Shown: positions 10,490-20,700, counted from the first letter of the stretch. The stretch is DNA of 64,000 bases from Episyrphus balteatus (GCF_945859705.1 NC_079136.1:82088867-82152866); one strand, 5' to 3'. Notes: generated by a model from the letters alone, not told the origin. Program-made: numbers and translations.

Positions 10490-12252
10490 ATACAAGAGGC
10501 ACAGACTTCAACTTTGTGCTCACCACTTTGTGCTTTTTTTGCACTTATAACAGGACGACTTCGTCATTCGTCTCTTTGAATATGGACAAAATCCGCAAAT
10601 TTGTCTCTTTTTTCCCGTTTTGGTTCTTCTAAAATATTTTGTTCTTTTTTCTTATTTTCAGCCAAAACATTTTCAATTTTAGTTCTTGAGTTAGATGTAA
10701 GAGTAGGCGCTTCAAGTCTCCGTGTAGTATAATGCTCAACAAGATCGCAATGTAATTTTTTCATAAAATCCCGTCTATTCAAGGGTTTTTGTTAGCTGTC
10801 AAACATGTTATGAGTGTAAATGACATAACTATTTATGAAAGCCATGTTTAACATCCCATAAAACTGACACATAGGCCATCGGTTAGTCTTTCGAGAGCAA
10901 CTCATCACACTGCACATTTGATCAAATGTGTCAACACCTCCCTTCGTTTGATTATAAAACTCTACCATATGAGGCTTTTTTGACGTAGGGTTTATAGTGC
11001 CTTCTTCATTGCAAGATGACAGCAAAAAAATAATTTTCGATGGTTTTGGCTTGTATGAGACCAGAGTCAATTCCTTGTCGTAACAAAACGCAGAAGTTTG
11101 GCATTTCCGCCCTTTTTGATTCCTCATTTCATTGGGAATTTCTCTTTTGTTGCTTCGTAAGGTTCCAACTATTGTCAATTTATATGGCTCTAATAAAAAC
11201 GATTTTGCCAGATTTACAGAGGTAAACCAATTATCCATAGTTATATTTCTATTTGAGCCATGAATTGTTTTTGTTAGTTCCTTTACATAAAACTCACCAA
11301 GAGGCAGATCGCCAGTGTTTGAACCCTTTCCTAAGTAAGGCATTGCGTCCACCATATATTTTGTGCCACTGTCACACATCATTATTGTTTTCAAACCGTA
11401 TTTTGCGGGCTTATTAGGAATGTACATCCTGAAGGAACATTTTCCACGGAAAGCTAAAAGCTGCTCATCAATTGTCAAATAGGAACCAGGAGTGTAGTTT
11501 TGTCGACATTTTTGAATAAACATATCCCATATTTTCCTTATTGAAGCAAATTTATCGTTACAAATTCGAAGACGGACAGCTTTATCATCGAAACGTAAGC
11601 AGGATAAAAGGAACTTGAATCTTGCTTTGGTCATTATCGAAACGTAGCGCGATCCACTATAGCTGCAGTCAAATAGTTCGTCGGAAGTGAGGTGGTTACT
11701 CTTAGAAACTGCTGTCAAGCATAAAACACCAACCAAGGCTTTTGTCTCATCTAAATCGGTTTCGCGTGTTTGCGCTGTGCTACTGACCAAATCTTTTTTT
11801 CGTACATTGATTTCAGCATTTGTCCATTGCACTACTTCACTCAAAATGTCATCCGTTATAAATAATTGAAAACACTTCAGAGGTTCAGTTATGTTTTTAC
11901 ATTCGCGTGTTGGACCCCGAGCCTGGTGCACTACATTCATACCATATCTATGACTTTTACCTTTTTTTGAGGACCACTTGTGTTTATTTTTCCCACGAAG
12001 AACAATTTTTGTAAATTCTATTATACCAATTTTTTTCCTTAGTAAGTTCAGGGGAATATTATCTTCGTCGTCAGAATCAAAAATATCCTCCTCCTCCTCC
12101 TCCGAGGTGCCTTCAGAGTCGTGTTCTTCTTCATCCTCCATATCAACATTTTCTTCATTTACCGTACTTCCAAAATCTTCGCCATCGGACCCATAGTCTT
12201 CGCATAACTCAAGAAATTTTTCAATATCTTCAACTAGTTGACTGGAACTCAT
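10490..12252 (-). pseudogene. piggyBac transposase, near-complete with 3' lesions
   Basis: A DDE/DDD transposase that excises and inserts the element at TTAA. The frame is open from 12369, but the first 39 residues are a hydrophobic run unlike this family, so I take the internal ATG at 12252 (MSSSQLVEDIE) as the start. An acidic N-terminus (about residues 10-65) precedes the catalytic domain. The three aspartates are at about 262 (LTIDEQ), 340 (ITMDNW) and 441 (GGVDTF), close to positions 268, 346 and 447 of the moth enzyme. A TAA at 10792-10794 ends the frame after 486 codons. The same frame continues to 10564, and the cysteine-rich C-terminal finger (ICGFC, CYKC, CASC pieces, to about 10490) lies beyond one or two further frameshifts. 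The C-terminal finger helps DNA binding in this family, so the protein is probably inactive. Confidence 0.88.
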
Positions 12253-12540
12253 TTTATACTTCTGTAACCAAAACAACACAAAAAAAACAAAAAGTAACAA
12301 AAACACTAACAAACACACAAAAAGAAAAAAAATCACACAAAAGTTATCCTTCGTCGTTTTGACGAACATACCTGTAAAAAATAAAAAAAATAAAATATTT
12401 CTGGCGACCGCAGAAAAGCATACGTCCGTTCACTTGTAGAGAACACAGCCAACTGACATTGTAAGAAAGAAGAATAAAAAAGGTTGAACAGTTTAAGAGA
12501 AATCATGAAAACTAAAAGAGGTGTTCGTCGATTCGACGAA

Positions 12541-12556
12541 GGATAACCGTCTAGGG
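12541..12556. repeat. Right terminal inverted repeat of piggyBac
   Basis: Inverted partner of 10125-10140, next to TTAA at 12557-12560. The near-palindrome TTCGTCGATTCGACGAA (12524-12540) abuts its inner edge. Confidence 0.9.
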
Positions 12557-12560
12557 TTAA

Positions 12561-12785
12561 GAAGATATCGCCCTTTATGACTCCCATGGGGATGTTAACT
12601 ATTTCTGCTAGAGACTCATGAAGGGCCGATCCTTGCCTGGCCAGTTCATCTGCCTTTTCATTGCCTTCAAAACCACTGTGACCTGGGATCCAGATGAGAG
12701 TGATTGTGAGGCTTCCACTCAGCAATGAGAGTTCCTCTCTGCACTGCTGAACTAATTTGGAGGATGTCGTGTTATTTATTTGCAA
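12561..12785 (-). pseudogene. LINE RNase H domain fragment
   Basis: The frame reads LVQQCREELSLL, then LIWIPGHSGFEGNEKADELA, the C-terminal half of the RNase H domain found in Pol of some non-LTR retrotransposons. The His and Asp of this block are catalytic in RNase H. The reading frame ends at the TTAA of the piggyBac insertion and resumes at 10120. Upstream it is joined abruptly near 12779 to an unrelated capsid-like ORF, with the first half of RNase H missing. Confidence 0.8.
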
Positions 12786-13300
12786 TGTGCCAATCGTCCA
12801 GCCATGCCTCTTTCTGAGAAGCTTAATCCAGTTAGTTTATTAATAGCTTCTGGCGCTAATATTTCTGGTAAGGCATATCCAAGTAAGTTTCTATTGGGCC
12901 TGCAATTTGCGGGGAAAGCACCGTCCGGAAATGGATTCCAATCTCCGAACTGCCTCTCATCACCTCTTCCTGTATTCACAGCAAGTGTTCTCTCTACTAA
13001 TCTTCGAGATATGAATGGGCTGGCATAACACTCATAAGCGTTATGATTTGAAGCTTCGATATAACCAAAACTGCCTCCTGGGACAGATGGTAATGCTTCA
13101 ATAGCCGGTAAGTCAGCAGTTGACTCTCTGCCGGCACGTCCATCAATTCGTGGGAGTGGTACCCCACCTTGTGGAAAGTTAACTAAAACTCGATCCTGCT
13201 GGTGTAATGCCTGTGTGAATCCCTGATATATACTCTTCAAATATCAGAGGTATCCTTAATCTTTCCACATCCAAAATACGGTTAGACCAGGGTCGATAAT
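12779..13300 (-). pseudogene. Virus-like coding remnant, downstream part (possible toti-like capsid)
   Basis: Minus-strand frame 13240-12779 (154 codons) is notably richer in G+C, Pro, Arg and Gly than its surroundings. It contains IEASNHNAYECYASPFISRR and FPANCRPNRNLLGYALPE. The adjacent frame up to 13300 (NYRPWSNRILDVERLRIP) continues the homologous-looking stretch, with a frameshift near 13190. It joins the LINE RNase H fragment head to tail at about 12779. Composition, compact motifs and lack of low complexity suggest a viral structural protein. A dsRNA toti-like capsid is my best guess, but no diagnostic motif was confirmed. It could equally be an unrecognised transposon protein. Confidence 0.35.
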
Positions 13301-13311
13301 TTTTGAAACCA

Positions 13312-14688
13312 ACAAAAATCATAGTAGAATGAAACCCATTGGAAAAGGAGGTGAATATGATGAAAATTAAAGGAAAAATAAATAACGGGCGAGCCGAGTT
13401 CGGGAAGTGGGTGGGTTGAGTTTTTAATGGTAAAAAATGGTATATCTCGATTTCCGGCAAAACTACAAATCCTATAGAAAAAAGTTGTATAGCAAAGTTG
13501 TAGGTAATAAAAAGATCTACAACTTTTGTATCAACAATTTTTTCACATAACCTCAAAATTTATGTGAAAAATTCAAAAAACCGAGTTTTTGGTTTTTTAT
13601 TTCTATATTTTTCAAAAACAATAATTTTTCTACGAAATTTGGTGAAAACTTACCTTATTATGTCCCAAATACACTGTAATTTATTTGATTTAAAATATTA
13701 ATTTGTTCACCTTATTTTGACTTAATACCAAAAAAACACCCTAATTTTCAATCGAAAATTCACGTGTCAAAATATCAGCTTTTCTCAAAAAGTCGATGGG
13801 CATTTCGTGCGTTAAAATGTCTTTTTTCTGATGGTTTAAAAAAAATTTTACATTAGTTTACTATAGAACATGTTCTAGTAAAATTCAAAAAATGAAAAAA
13901 GCTTGAATTCGAAAAGAAATTTTATCATTGTTTACAATTTTGGCCTATTTATTCAAATTTACACTTTAATTACTCAAAAAACGTAAGATTTCATGTAACA
14001 TTGATTAATCTTACGTTTTTTGAGTAATTAAAGTGTAAATTTGAATAAAAAGGCCAAAATTGTAAACAATGATAAACAATTTTTTTCGAATTCAAGCTTT
14101 TTTCATTTTTTGAATTTTACTAGAACATGTTCTATAGTATACTAATGTAAAATTTTTTTTACACCATCAGAAAAAAGACATTTTAACGCACGAAATGCCC
14201 ATCGACTTTTTGAGAAAAGCTGATATTTTGACACGTGAATTTTCGATTGAAAATTAGGGTGTTTTTTTTGGTATTAAGTCAAAATAAGGTGAACAAATTA
14301 ATATTTTAAATCAAATAAATTACAGTGTATTTGGGACATAATAAGGTAAGTTTTCACCAAATTTCGTAGAAAAATTATTGTTTTTGAAAAAGATAAAAAT
14401 AAAAAACCAAAAACTCGGTTTTTTGAATTTTTCACATAAATTTTGAGGTTATGTGAAAAAATTGTTGATACAAAAGTTGTAGATCTTTTTATTACCTACA
14501 ACTTTGCTATACAACTTTTTTCTATAGGATTTGTAGTTTTGCCGGAAATCGAGATATACCATTTTTTACGATTAAAAACTCAACCCACCCACTTCCCGAA
14601 CTCGGCTCGCCCGTAATTTATTTTTCCTTTCATTCTTATCATATTTCCCTCCTTTTCCAATGGGTTTCATCCTACTATGATTTTTTTG
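13312..14688. mobile_element. Giant fold-back element, arms of about 680 bp
   Basis: 13312-13990 and 14007-14688 are near-perfect reverse complements around a 16-nt spacer (13991-14006). Differences are a few substitutions and single-base indels. Outer ends read CAAAAATCATAG and inverted CTATGATTTTTTTG. No gene lies inside. The element is inserted in the virus-like ORF: coding homology resumes at 14700 on one side and 13300 on the other. A transcript would fold into a hairpin of about 680 bp, a good Dicer-2 substrate. Confidence 0.9.
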
Positions 14689-14699
14689 TACTTTTTAAT

Positions 14700-14993
14700 G
14701 TTTTTGAAGGCATCGGCACTGGTCTAGGTAGGGATCCGCTTAGAGAATCTTACATCCTCGTTTTCATCGATTGAATGTTTTATAAGATAGGCATTGAGAA
14801 TCTCAAACATATAGTGCTGGTAGAGGCAGAAGGGCATTCTACGCCTAAGTCTGCCATCTGTTTTTTCCATGGCATCATATGTTTGTTCAATTAACAATGG
14901 AAAAGTTGAAAATTCCATGTTTTGGGTACTCTGTTCAATACAAGGTTTTCCGCCAGAATATATTATATGTCTTATTATAATTTTCTGCTGCAT
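14700..14993 (-). pseudogene. Virus-like coding remnant, upstream part
   Basis: Minus-strand frame 14993-14724 (89 codons) contains MEFSTFPLLIEQTYDAMEK and MPFCLYQHYMFEILNAYLI, compact sequence without low complexity. It shares strand and style with 13300-12779 and is separated from it only by the fold-back element, so both probably come from one gene. The in-frame stop is at 14724, just before the fold-back. The possible source is an RNA-virus capsid (toti-like), not verified. Confidence 0.35.
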
Positions 14994-15059
14994 CTGCTAG
15001 AAATTTCTCTCTGTACTGATGTTGGCTGATTTCCGTAATGCACTGATGATTTCACGTTA

Positions 15060-15930
15060 TTTTAAATTTATTTATTTATTCAGTTTTGGTTGTGATCCAA
15101 TTGGATGTTTCCAATGTGATATTTTTTTTTCCAAATACATCGTGGACCACTCGCTGTTTAACAGAATTGTTACTAAACTCTTTAATCAACACTTGTTTAA
15201 TTCTTTCTTTTGGAGAATAACTGTTTTCTGGACATAATAGGGGGAGTCCATCAAAATATTTAGACATCTCTTCGCTTCGTATTGTTTCTCCTTCAAAGAG
15301 AGATATATCAAAATCTGTAACGTAAGAATTATGTGATGGAGAATCTCCTTAGTCCAAATTATTATTACAAAAGAGAGCAGACAAATATGAGTCGTATTCT
15401 CTTCTGTGTTCGCTTCATTTCTTCTTCGATATCCAATTTCTTTTTTTTCTTCAAGGTGTTGTTGTCGTCCATTGTTCAAAAATGTAAATGAAAACACGGA
15501 AATTAATTCAATGGATTTTTAATAAACGAAAATAAATCATTTTAACAATGGCAATAAGCTAAGTTTTGATGTAGAAAAAATGACTGGTTATTTGGCCTTT
15601 TCAAAAGTAGAATTTATAAATTATTTGATTAACTATAATTCAGAATTTAACAGAAAATATAAAGAGAATTCAAGTAACTGTAAATAAAAAAAATATTTAG
15701 AATGTAATTAAACAGCAATATACAAATATATTAGACTGAATTTTTTCAATGTTTCTTATGGCAGTTTCGTTCTGTTTCCTTTTCTTCCTTTTCTCTTTCG
15801 CTATTGTTTCCTCCACTGTTTGTGTATTCGAAATCTGATGTGGCAGATGCTCGGAATCGCTTAAAATAAGATCCTGCCGATTTGGCCATAGGAAGACTAT
15901 TCGGAAGGGTGATGTTATCGAACTTCCAAA
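15060..15930 (-). pseudogene. Densovirus NS1-like fragment, copy A
   Basis: Minus-strand pieces 15267-15076 (MSKYFDGLPLLCPENSYSPK, then SVKQRVVHDVFGK) and 15930-15740 (SYFKRF, then KRKQNETA) match the N-terminal part of the spliced ORF at 18331-19670. Between them is about 230 bp of AT-rich DNA that copy C shares but copy B lacks, plus frameshifts. The conserved His/Cys region of NS1 is missing. It abuts a BEL protease fragment at about 15.9 kb. Confidence 0.65.
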
Positions 15931-16270
15931 GTAGAGCAGATTAATACTGATAATCATTAATACGTTGGGTATATGTATTTAGTAAGGTTATGACTCGTTT
16001 ATCTTCAGTAGACAACAATTCTTCTTCGGGATTAGATACTCCAAAATGATCAGTACACAAAAATGATTTTACTAGTTGCACAAGATCGGATCTATTCTCT
16101 TCGTTTTCGCATGAATGAACACAGTGTACACCATTAGTCATCTTTAACAATTTACACTTGCTTGATTGATTCCCATGTATTGTCCACCCCAAACGAGTTT
16201 TAGCAGCCATGGGCTGCCCTGATAAACCTTCTTTACACTTCAGTGGTTGAATTGGAAAACCTCGCAAATA
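15895..16270 (-). pseudogene. BEL/Pao Pol fragment, post-protease region, copy 1
   Basis: The frame 16267-15941 contains AAKTRLGWTIHG, then NRSDLVQLVKSFLCTDHFGV and EEELLSTEDKRVITLL. This order is typical of BEL/Pao Pol between the aspartic protease and reverse transcriptase, and the last block continues in another frame as a SALLWKFD stretch. The protease active site and RT are absent. A near-identical copy is at 28057-28560. Confidence 0.8.
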
Positions 16271-16271
16271 T

Positions 16272-16612
16272 CTGTATTTATTCTGGAGTTGTTCAAGATT
16301 GATTGACTGGGTTGGAAGTTGAAGACAGTCTACGGTGTGGATCCTTCATCCAGAAAAGCAAATGTACTGATTCCCTTATGGTTGCCATATATTACCACAG
16401 AAACTATCCGGAACAGAATTGATTCACAATCATCTACTGGCCTCTTTTTTTATAAATAAAAACACAAATTTACTTTAATTCAATTTAATAATTTTTATTA
16501 CTTCGCAAACAAAACTACAACACGTCCGACCGGGATGATTCTCGATTTCAAACTGAAGAAACTTGAAACGGAAAGAATCTATCTTGGTAAGATAGTGTGT
16601 GTATCTTGTGTA
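16272..16612. other. AT-rich linker inside the duplicated block
   Basis: No coding signal. The stretch is almost identical to 28562-28874. It probably represents degraded BEL sequence between the protease region and the solo LTR insertion. Confidence 0.5.
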
Positions 16613-16933
16613 AGTTATGGATTTATTAGTTAATAAAACTAAGAAAAGCAATTTTTAATATTTGTTGCTCCACGATGTGAGCTCTTTTATTGACAACGTA
16701 AAACTCGATTTAACATAATTTGTTTATTCGAAAGAAACCTAATTTATTCATATTCTGTTGATGGTACTGCTGACGTTGTATTCTAGGAATTCCACCTGTG
16801 GGAACCCTCGCTGCAGTCTGGTCACTAGCTGCAACTTGACCCGCTCGTGTTGTCTGGGGTCGACAACATATTGGATGAACTTAAGTTGTGTCGCGCGTGT
16901 ATGTTGGTAGCGACAACTTATACTGTGATAACT
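16613..16933. mobile_element. Errantivirus-type solo LTR 1, 321 bp
   Basis: Starts AGTTATGG and ends GTGATAACT, flanked on both sides by TGTA (16609-16612 and 16934-16937). Ends of the AGTTA...TAACT type with a 4-bp YRYR-like duplication are typical of gypsy-group errantiviruses. It lies inside the BEL element, between gag and protease. Two other copies are in the window (28875 and 33466). No internal retroviral sequence remains, so it arose by LTR-LTR recombination. Confidence 0.85.
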
Positions 16934-17009
16934 TGTATCTTTTTTTTTCTTTTCTTCTTTTGTTCTTACATCTACCGGCAGCCCTTTACATATTATTACT
17001 TATTTTGAG

Positions 17010-17575
17010 TTTCTCTCTATTTCTTAGAGAGTATTTTATTTTTCGCTTACAGTTGTGTTGCGATACAGCGGCCCCTTGTATTGCTCTTTGGCACCTTCAA
17101 CATCTTTCCCATCATTATATAATAGGCTATGATGTTTAAAGGTGCAATTATTTTTTCCGCAGACTAAAGTTGACTCGCACTTGTTGAACCCGTGCTTTCT
17201 GAGACATCTACGGCAAAGATTATTTTTTCTCACCTCGGCCCATTTATCTAGTCTAGGTAATTCAGTAAATTTTGAACATTTTATTTATGAAGAACAATCA
17301 TCACTGCAAATAAACCATCTTCGCTGAGCGCTTTTGTTGCCATATACAGGTTTGTCGTTTAAGTGTGCATTAAGATAACATTTACCTTTAACTCTCTTGT
17401 TTTGGACTTTCTTCTCATTCGTTTTGTAGTCCTTTGTGTCGAGAAAGAAGGTATCTCCACATATAAGCAGCTTCTGCAACCTTGTAAAGCCATTCGCTAA
17501 ACTGGACAAGACTCTACTAAAACCGTAGGTTACAAAAACTAAGTAAATTAGACTTTGACCAAAAACTAACACAAA
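17010..17575 (-). pseudogene. BEL/Pao gag with zinc knuckle, copy 1
   Basis: Two minus-strand frames: 17572-17285 (LSSLANGFTRLQKLL, ending in FICSDDCSS) and 17233-17036 (VRKNNLCRRCLRKHGFNKC, then CGKNNCTFKHHSLL). The CxxC...C...C...HH-LL knuckle is characteristic of BEL/Pao gag, where it binds RNA. A frameshift near 17290 separates the parts, and the downstream part is cut by the solo LTR. It is duplicated at 29195-29750 with about the same breaks. Confidence 0.75.
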
Positions 17576-17579
17576 ACAT

Positions 17580-18238
17580 TATAAATTATAGTTTTTTTTT
17601 TATATATGTATATTAAATCGATTCCTCGATTTTTCTTGGTAAATTCTGTTGTAAATCTCAATTTTCCTGAAAAATTTCGGAGACGAAAATCAAAGACGCT
17701 TTTGTTTTTTCTGGAAGTTTCTTCGAAGTGATGTACAATCTTTATTTTTCAGTTAAAGATATTTTTGAATACAAAAAAGTGTTGCTAATTTATAAAAATA
17801 AAAAAGTGTTACCACTTGTACAAAATAATTAATTTTAACTTTCAACAAATTCTCCAATCACTTTCTAAATAAAATTCAAACTTTGGTAACAAAACAAAAA
17901 AAATACTATTATATTTTTGTTATAAAAAAAGACTCCACTAAAAACGTGGGTAACAAAAACTAAATAAGTTAAAATTCAACAAAAACTTAATACAAAACAT
18001 ATAAATTATAGTTTTTTTTATATATTTAAATCCATTCTTCGATTTTTCTTGATAAATTATTCTTCAATTACCTTCTCAATAAAATTAAAGCTTTGGCACT
18101 TCCATAGTGCTTCTATTCGAAGTTTTTATTCTCTTTAACGTTGAAAAACTTCTTTCTGTTGTTGCTGTTGTGACTAAATTTCAAAGTTTTAAGCATTTCG
18201 AAAATGTTTGCTTTAAATTATATTACTTAATATGGACT
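17580..18238. other. AT-rich spacer of the duplicated block
   Basis: No gene recognised. The segment repeats at about 29760-30402, including AAAGACGCTTTTGTTT and AAAAAGTGTTACCACTTGTA. Within it, two stretches starting near 17515 and 17931 are themselves similar to each other, indicating an older local duplication. Confidence 0.45.
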
Positions 18239-18347
18239 AGGTTGTCCGGCCAGAGGAGTGCGGGTAGGCACGCTAGCGGAAAAGACCAATATGCTTGCTC
18301 GTCGGTGGGGTGGGATCTTGCACCCGCCACTTATCTGGCCTCAAACG
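18239..18347. repeat. Dispersed repeat of about 105 bp, copy 2
   Basis: Related to 1968-2073 and, in part, to 30403-30434. It contains GGTGGGATCTTGCACCCGCC. It overlaps the last codons and stop of the densovirus-like ORF, so it marks the point where the viral sequence was cut off. Confidence 0.5.
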
Positions 18348-19670
18348 ACAGCCACATAGAAGTATTTAATATATGACTTGTGGGAGCAGTCGGATGATCT
18401 TTTAGAAAATCAATTATTTTGTCTCCCTTTCCTCTTTTTTTACACCCGGTATCTTGTTGATTTGATTCGTTACAGCAACTAGTAATTTCATTACTAGTTG
18501 ATAATTGGGATCCAAAGGAGATTGTGTTAAAAAGGTTGAACGATAATTCGCTTCCTTCCACCAATCCGTCTTCGGCTTCTTCGAGATCTTCGAAAAATCG
18601 TAGACATCTAGCTTCACTACTTGGTAACCACGTTCTCCGGGCGATGTTAAAGTACAGGTACTTCCTGGGATTTTTCTGCAAATAGATTGCGAGATTGATG
18701 CAATGTTCGAGCGTGAACTTCCAACTTGGAATAACTCGTCTAGCGAATCTTTGAGTGAGAAATTCTTCGATGCAATTTGTGAACGCACATCGACAGGAAT
18801 TGTTGGAGTAGTTACAGTCGTGGAGGACGTGGATGTGATCCCCGTGATGTGAGATGATGAGGATGGACCCTGAAAATTTTCCACATATTCGTTGGTGATC
18901 CAATTGGATGTTTCCATCGTCATGTTTTGTTCCAAAAACATAGTGGACCACTCGCTGTTTAACAGAATTGTAACTAAATTCTTTAAGGAACACTTGCCTA
19001 ATTCTTTCTTTTGGATCACGAGTGTTTTCTGTACATGTCGGAGGGAGTCCATCAACATATGTAAATATCTCTTGGCTTCGTAGTGTTTCTCCTTCAAGGA
19101 GAGAGATATCAAAATCTCTAACGTAGGAATAATATGAAGGAGAAACTCCTTGGTCCATATTATTATAACCAAAGAGAGCAGACATATGTGAGTCGAACTC
19201 TCTTCTAATGTACTCGCCTTCTTCAATTCTTCTTCGATGTCCAATTTCTTCTTTTTCTTCAGAATATTGTTGTTGATGTTGTCGTCGTCCATCATTATTC
19301 CAGATTCGTTCTGCTTCCTTTTCCTCCTTTTCTCCTTCGCTATTATTTCCTCCACTGCTTGTGTGTTCGGATGATGAGCCAGCTGCTCGGAATCGTTTAA
19401 TTCCTGCCGATTCGGAAATTCCGAATGACGATCCTCTTCGTTTTCCGATGATATTACCTATGCAAAATATATATAGAGTAAAGACACTGAGAAATATTTA
19501 TACATTAATTAATACATACCTGCATTGAGTTCTCGTCCATATTCTCCAATGGAACTGGATCGCGAATTGTTACCTTTTTTGTTGTTGGTGCCATTATTAT
19601 ATGAACTTATAGAATAATTATATGAACAAACACTAGAATCACTTGAGTCCGTGTCACTGTTAGAAAACAT
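18331..19670 (-). CDS. Endogenous densovirus NS1-like protein, spliced, C-terminally truncated (copy B)
   Basis: Best preserved viral relic in the window. Exon 1 runs 19670-19520 and exon 2 19457-18331, joined across a 62-bp intron (19519-19458) with donor GTATGT and acceptor TGCATAG. The phase is kept and the total is 425 codons without a stop. The N-terminus is Ser/Asn-rich, then Lys/Glu-rich. Residues about 255-275 read HGDHIHVLHDC followed by SNNSCRC, a His/Cys pattern I associate with the N-terminal nuclease region of densovirus (insect parvovirus) NS1, the viral replication initiator. The SF3 helicase that should follow is missing: the frame ends in the dispersed repeat at 18.3 kb. A TATA box lies at about 19700-19708. 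An alternative is a bidnavirus NS1, which is related. Whether it is expressed is unknown. Confidence 0.65.
19458..19519 (-). other. Candidate 62-bp intron in the NS1-like gene
   Basis: Minus-strand donor GTATGT follows CAATGCAG, and the acceptor is TTTTGCATAG. The interior is AT-rich. Removing it joins two stop-free exons in the same phase. The size is typical of short fly introns. Splicing of NS transcripts is also known in some densoviruses, so the intron could be viral or acquired. Confidence 0.7.
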
Positions 19671-19698
19671 TTGAACATTGCATTCAAATAAATTACAC

Positions 19699-19709
19699 CT
19701 TATATACTA
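19699..19709 (-). promoter_or_regulatory. TATA box of the NS1-like gene
   Basis: TATATAAGG on the minus strand, about 30 bp upstream of the ATG at 19670. This spacing implies a transcript starting almost at the ATG, as seen for NS promoters next to densovirus terminal repeats. Confidence 0.55.
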
Positions 19710-19776
19710 ATTCGAAATTAAAAATAGTACAATTTGCCTAAATATAATTTAATATGCACGGTAAAAATAATAAAAC

Positions 19777-19955
19777 ATTTTGCCACGACGAAGACGACGA
19801 CGGTCAAGAGCGCCAACAAGGGGGCGGAGCCAAAAAGCTCGCTGATCATGGCATAGCTAATCATCGGCCTGCGGCCGATTGCCGCCGACAGATTTTGCCA
19901 CGACGACGACGACGACGGTCAAGAGCGCCAACAAGGGGGCGGAGCCAAAAAGCTC
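19777..19955. repeat. GC-rich duplicated block with palindrome upstream of the NS1-like gene
   Basis: A 64-bp GC-rich unit (CACGACG...GGGGGCGGAGCC...AGCTC) occurs at 19777-19840 and again at 19892-19955 with very few differences. Between them lies ATCGGCC-TGC-GGCCGAT (19863-19879), a seven-bp-arm hairpin. The high G+C contrasts sharply with the AT-rich surroundings. Its position just outside the NS promoter fits a rearranged densovirus terminal hairpin, but this is inference. Confidence 0.6.
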
Positions 19956-19984
19956 TTCTAGTACTAGTACTAGTAAAAATCAAC

Positions 19985-20700
19985 AAGCTTTAAAGCTTAA
20001 AAAAAAAAAAAATAGTGTGTAATGCACGCATAAATATTTAGACTCTTTAACCAGTTTCTATCAGCTTTAGGCAACTGACCTTTCTAAATTTTATGCTTTT
20101 TTATGATCATTAGTGTCATGCACTGCTCAAATTCATTCATATGATATCAACAAAATGTCTTATATAAATAATTGGTTAGGGCTCACCCGAATCTCTCCTC
20201 CAGCGAAGCGGTGCGCACAACTTGGTGGTGGTAAGATGTAGATTTGAGTTCCTTTCTGAACTCTTATACGCTTTTTGCTAAATTTTAAAAAGAAATTCAA
20301 CCCTATCGAGGTATCCGCTCAGAAAATTTTTTTTTCCGATTTGTTCGAAATCGGAGAATTTTGTATCGAGGTATCCGTTCCGATTGACATATCGGAGAAT
20401 CTAAAATCTCAATAAAATTCGTATGTAAATCTTCACAATTTCCACTCCTTAGCAAATTGATCTTTTTTTTTGCGTTTGCGATCAATCTTAGTAAAGGCCT
20501 TCACAGCTTGGAAGCTTAGGTAGAAAAGGAAGTGTGTAAGCCATGTCAAAGGCAGCATGGTTATACATGGTACAATTTGGGATTGAAACGATAACCACAA
20601 TTTTGATATCGAATCAAAAGTTAACGAAAAATTGAATGTCAAAGTTCAGTGCATATGAATATTGTAGAAGATATAAAGGCGGGTAGCAAGTAATAAAAAA
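19985..20700. other. AT-rich non-coding part of the duplicated block
   Basis: About 20010-20330 matches 30725-31090, including GCGAAGCGGTGCGCACAACT. 20280-20400 has a small internal repeat of GAGGTATCCG (20308 and 20366). No coding homology was recognised. Confidence 0.45.

Larger units (their letters stand above)
10125..12556 (-). mobile_element. piggyBac-family transposon, 2,432 bp, both ends present
   Basis: The element is flanked by TTAA on both sides (10121-10124 and 12557-12560). Its 16-bp terminal repeats are CCCTGGATGGTTATCC (10125-10140) and, inverted, CCCTAGACGGTTATCC (12556-12541), differing at two positions. TTAA target sites and CCCT ends are hallmarks of piggyBac. Near each end is a small palindrome built on TTCGTCG/CGACGAA (10165-10185 and 12524-12540). 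The element interrupts a LINE RNase H reading frame. It encodes one minus-strand transposase with an intact DDD core but a premature stop. With so little decay at its ends, it is a young insertion. Confidence 0.93.

Noticed and set aside
10792..12369. Transposase start at 12369
   Set aside because: The added 39 residues form a hydrophobic run unlike the family. The ATG at 12252 gives the acidic N-terminus expected and catalytic positions that fit.
16613..16933. Calling the 321-bp repeat the LTR of the BEL element around it
   Set aside because: It is flanked by its own TGTA duplication, recurs with TATA flanks inside an env gene, and has AGTTA...TAACT ends of the errantivirus type.
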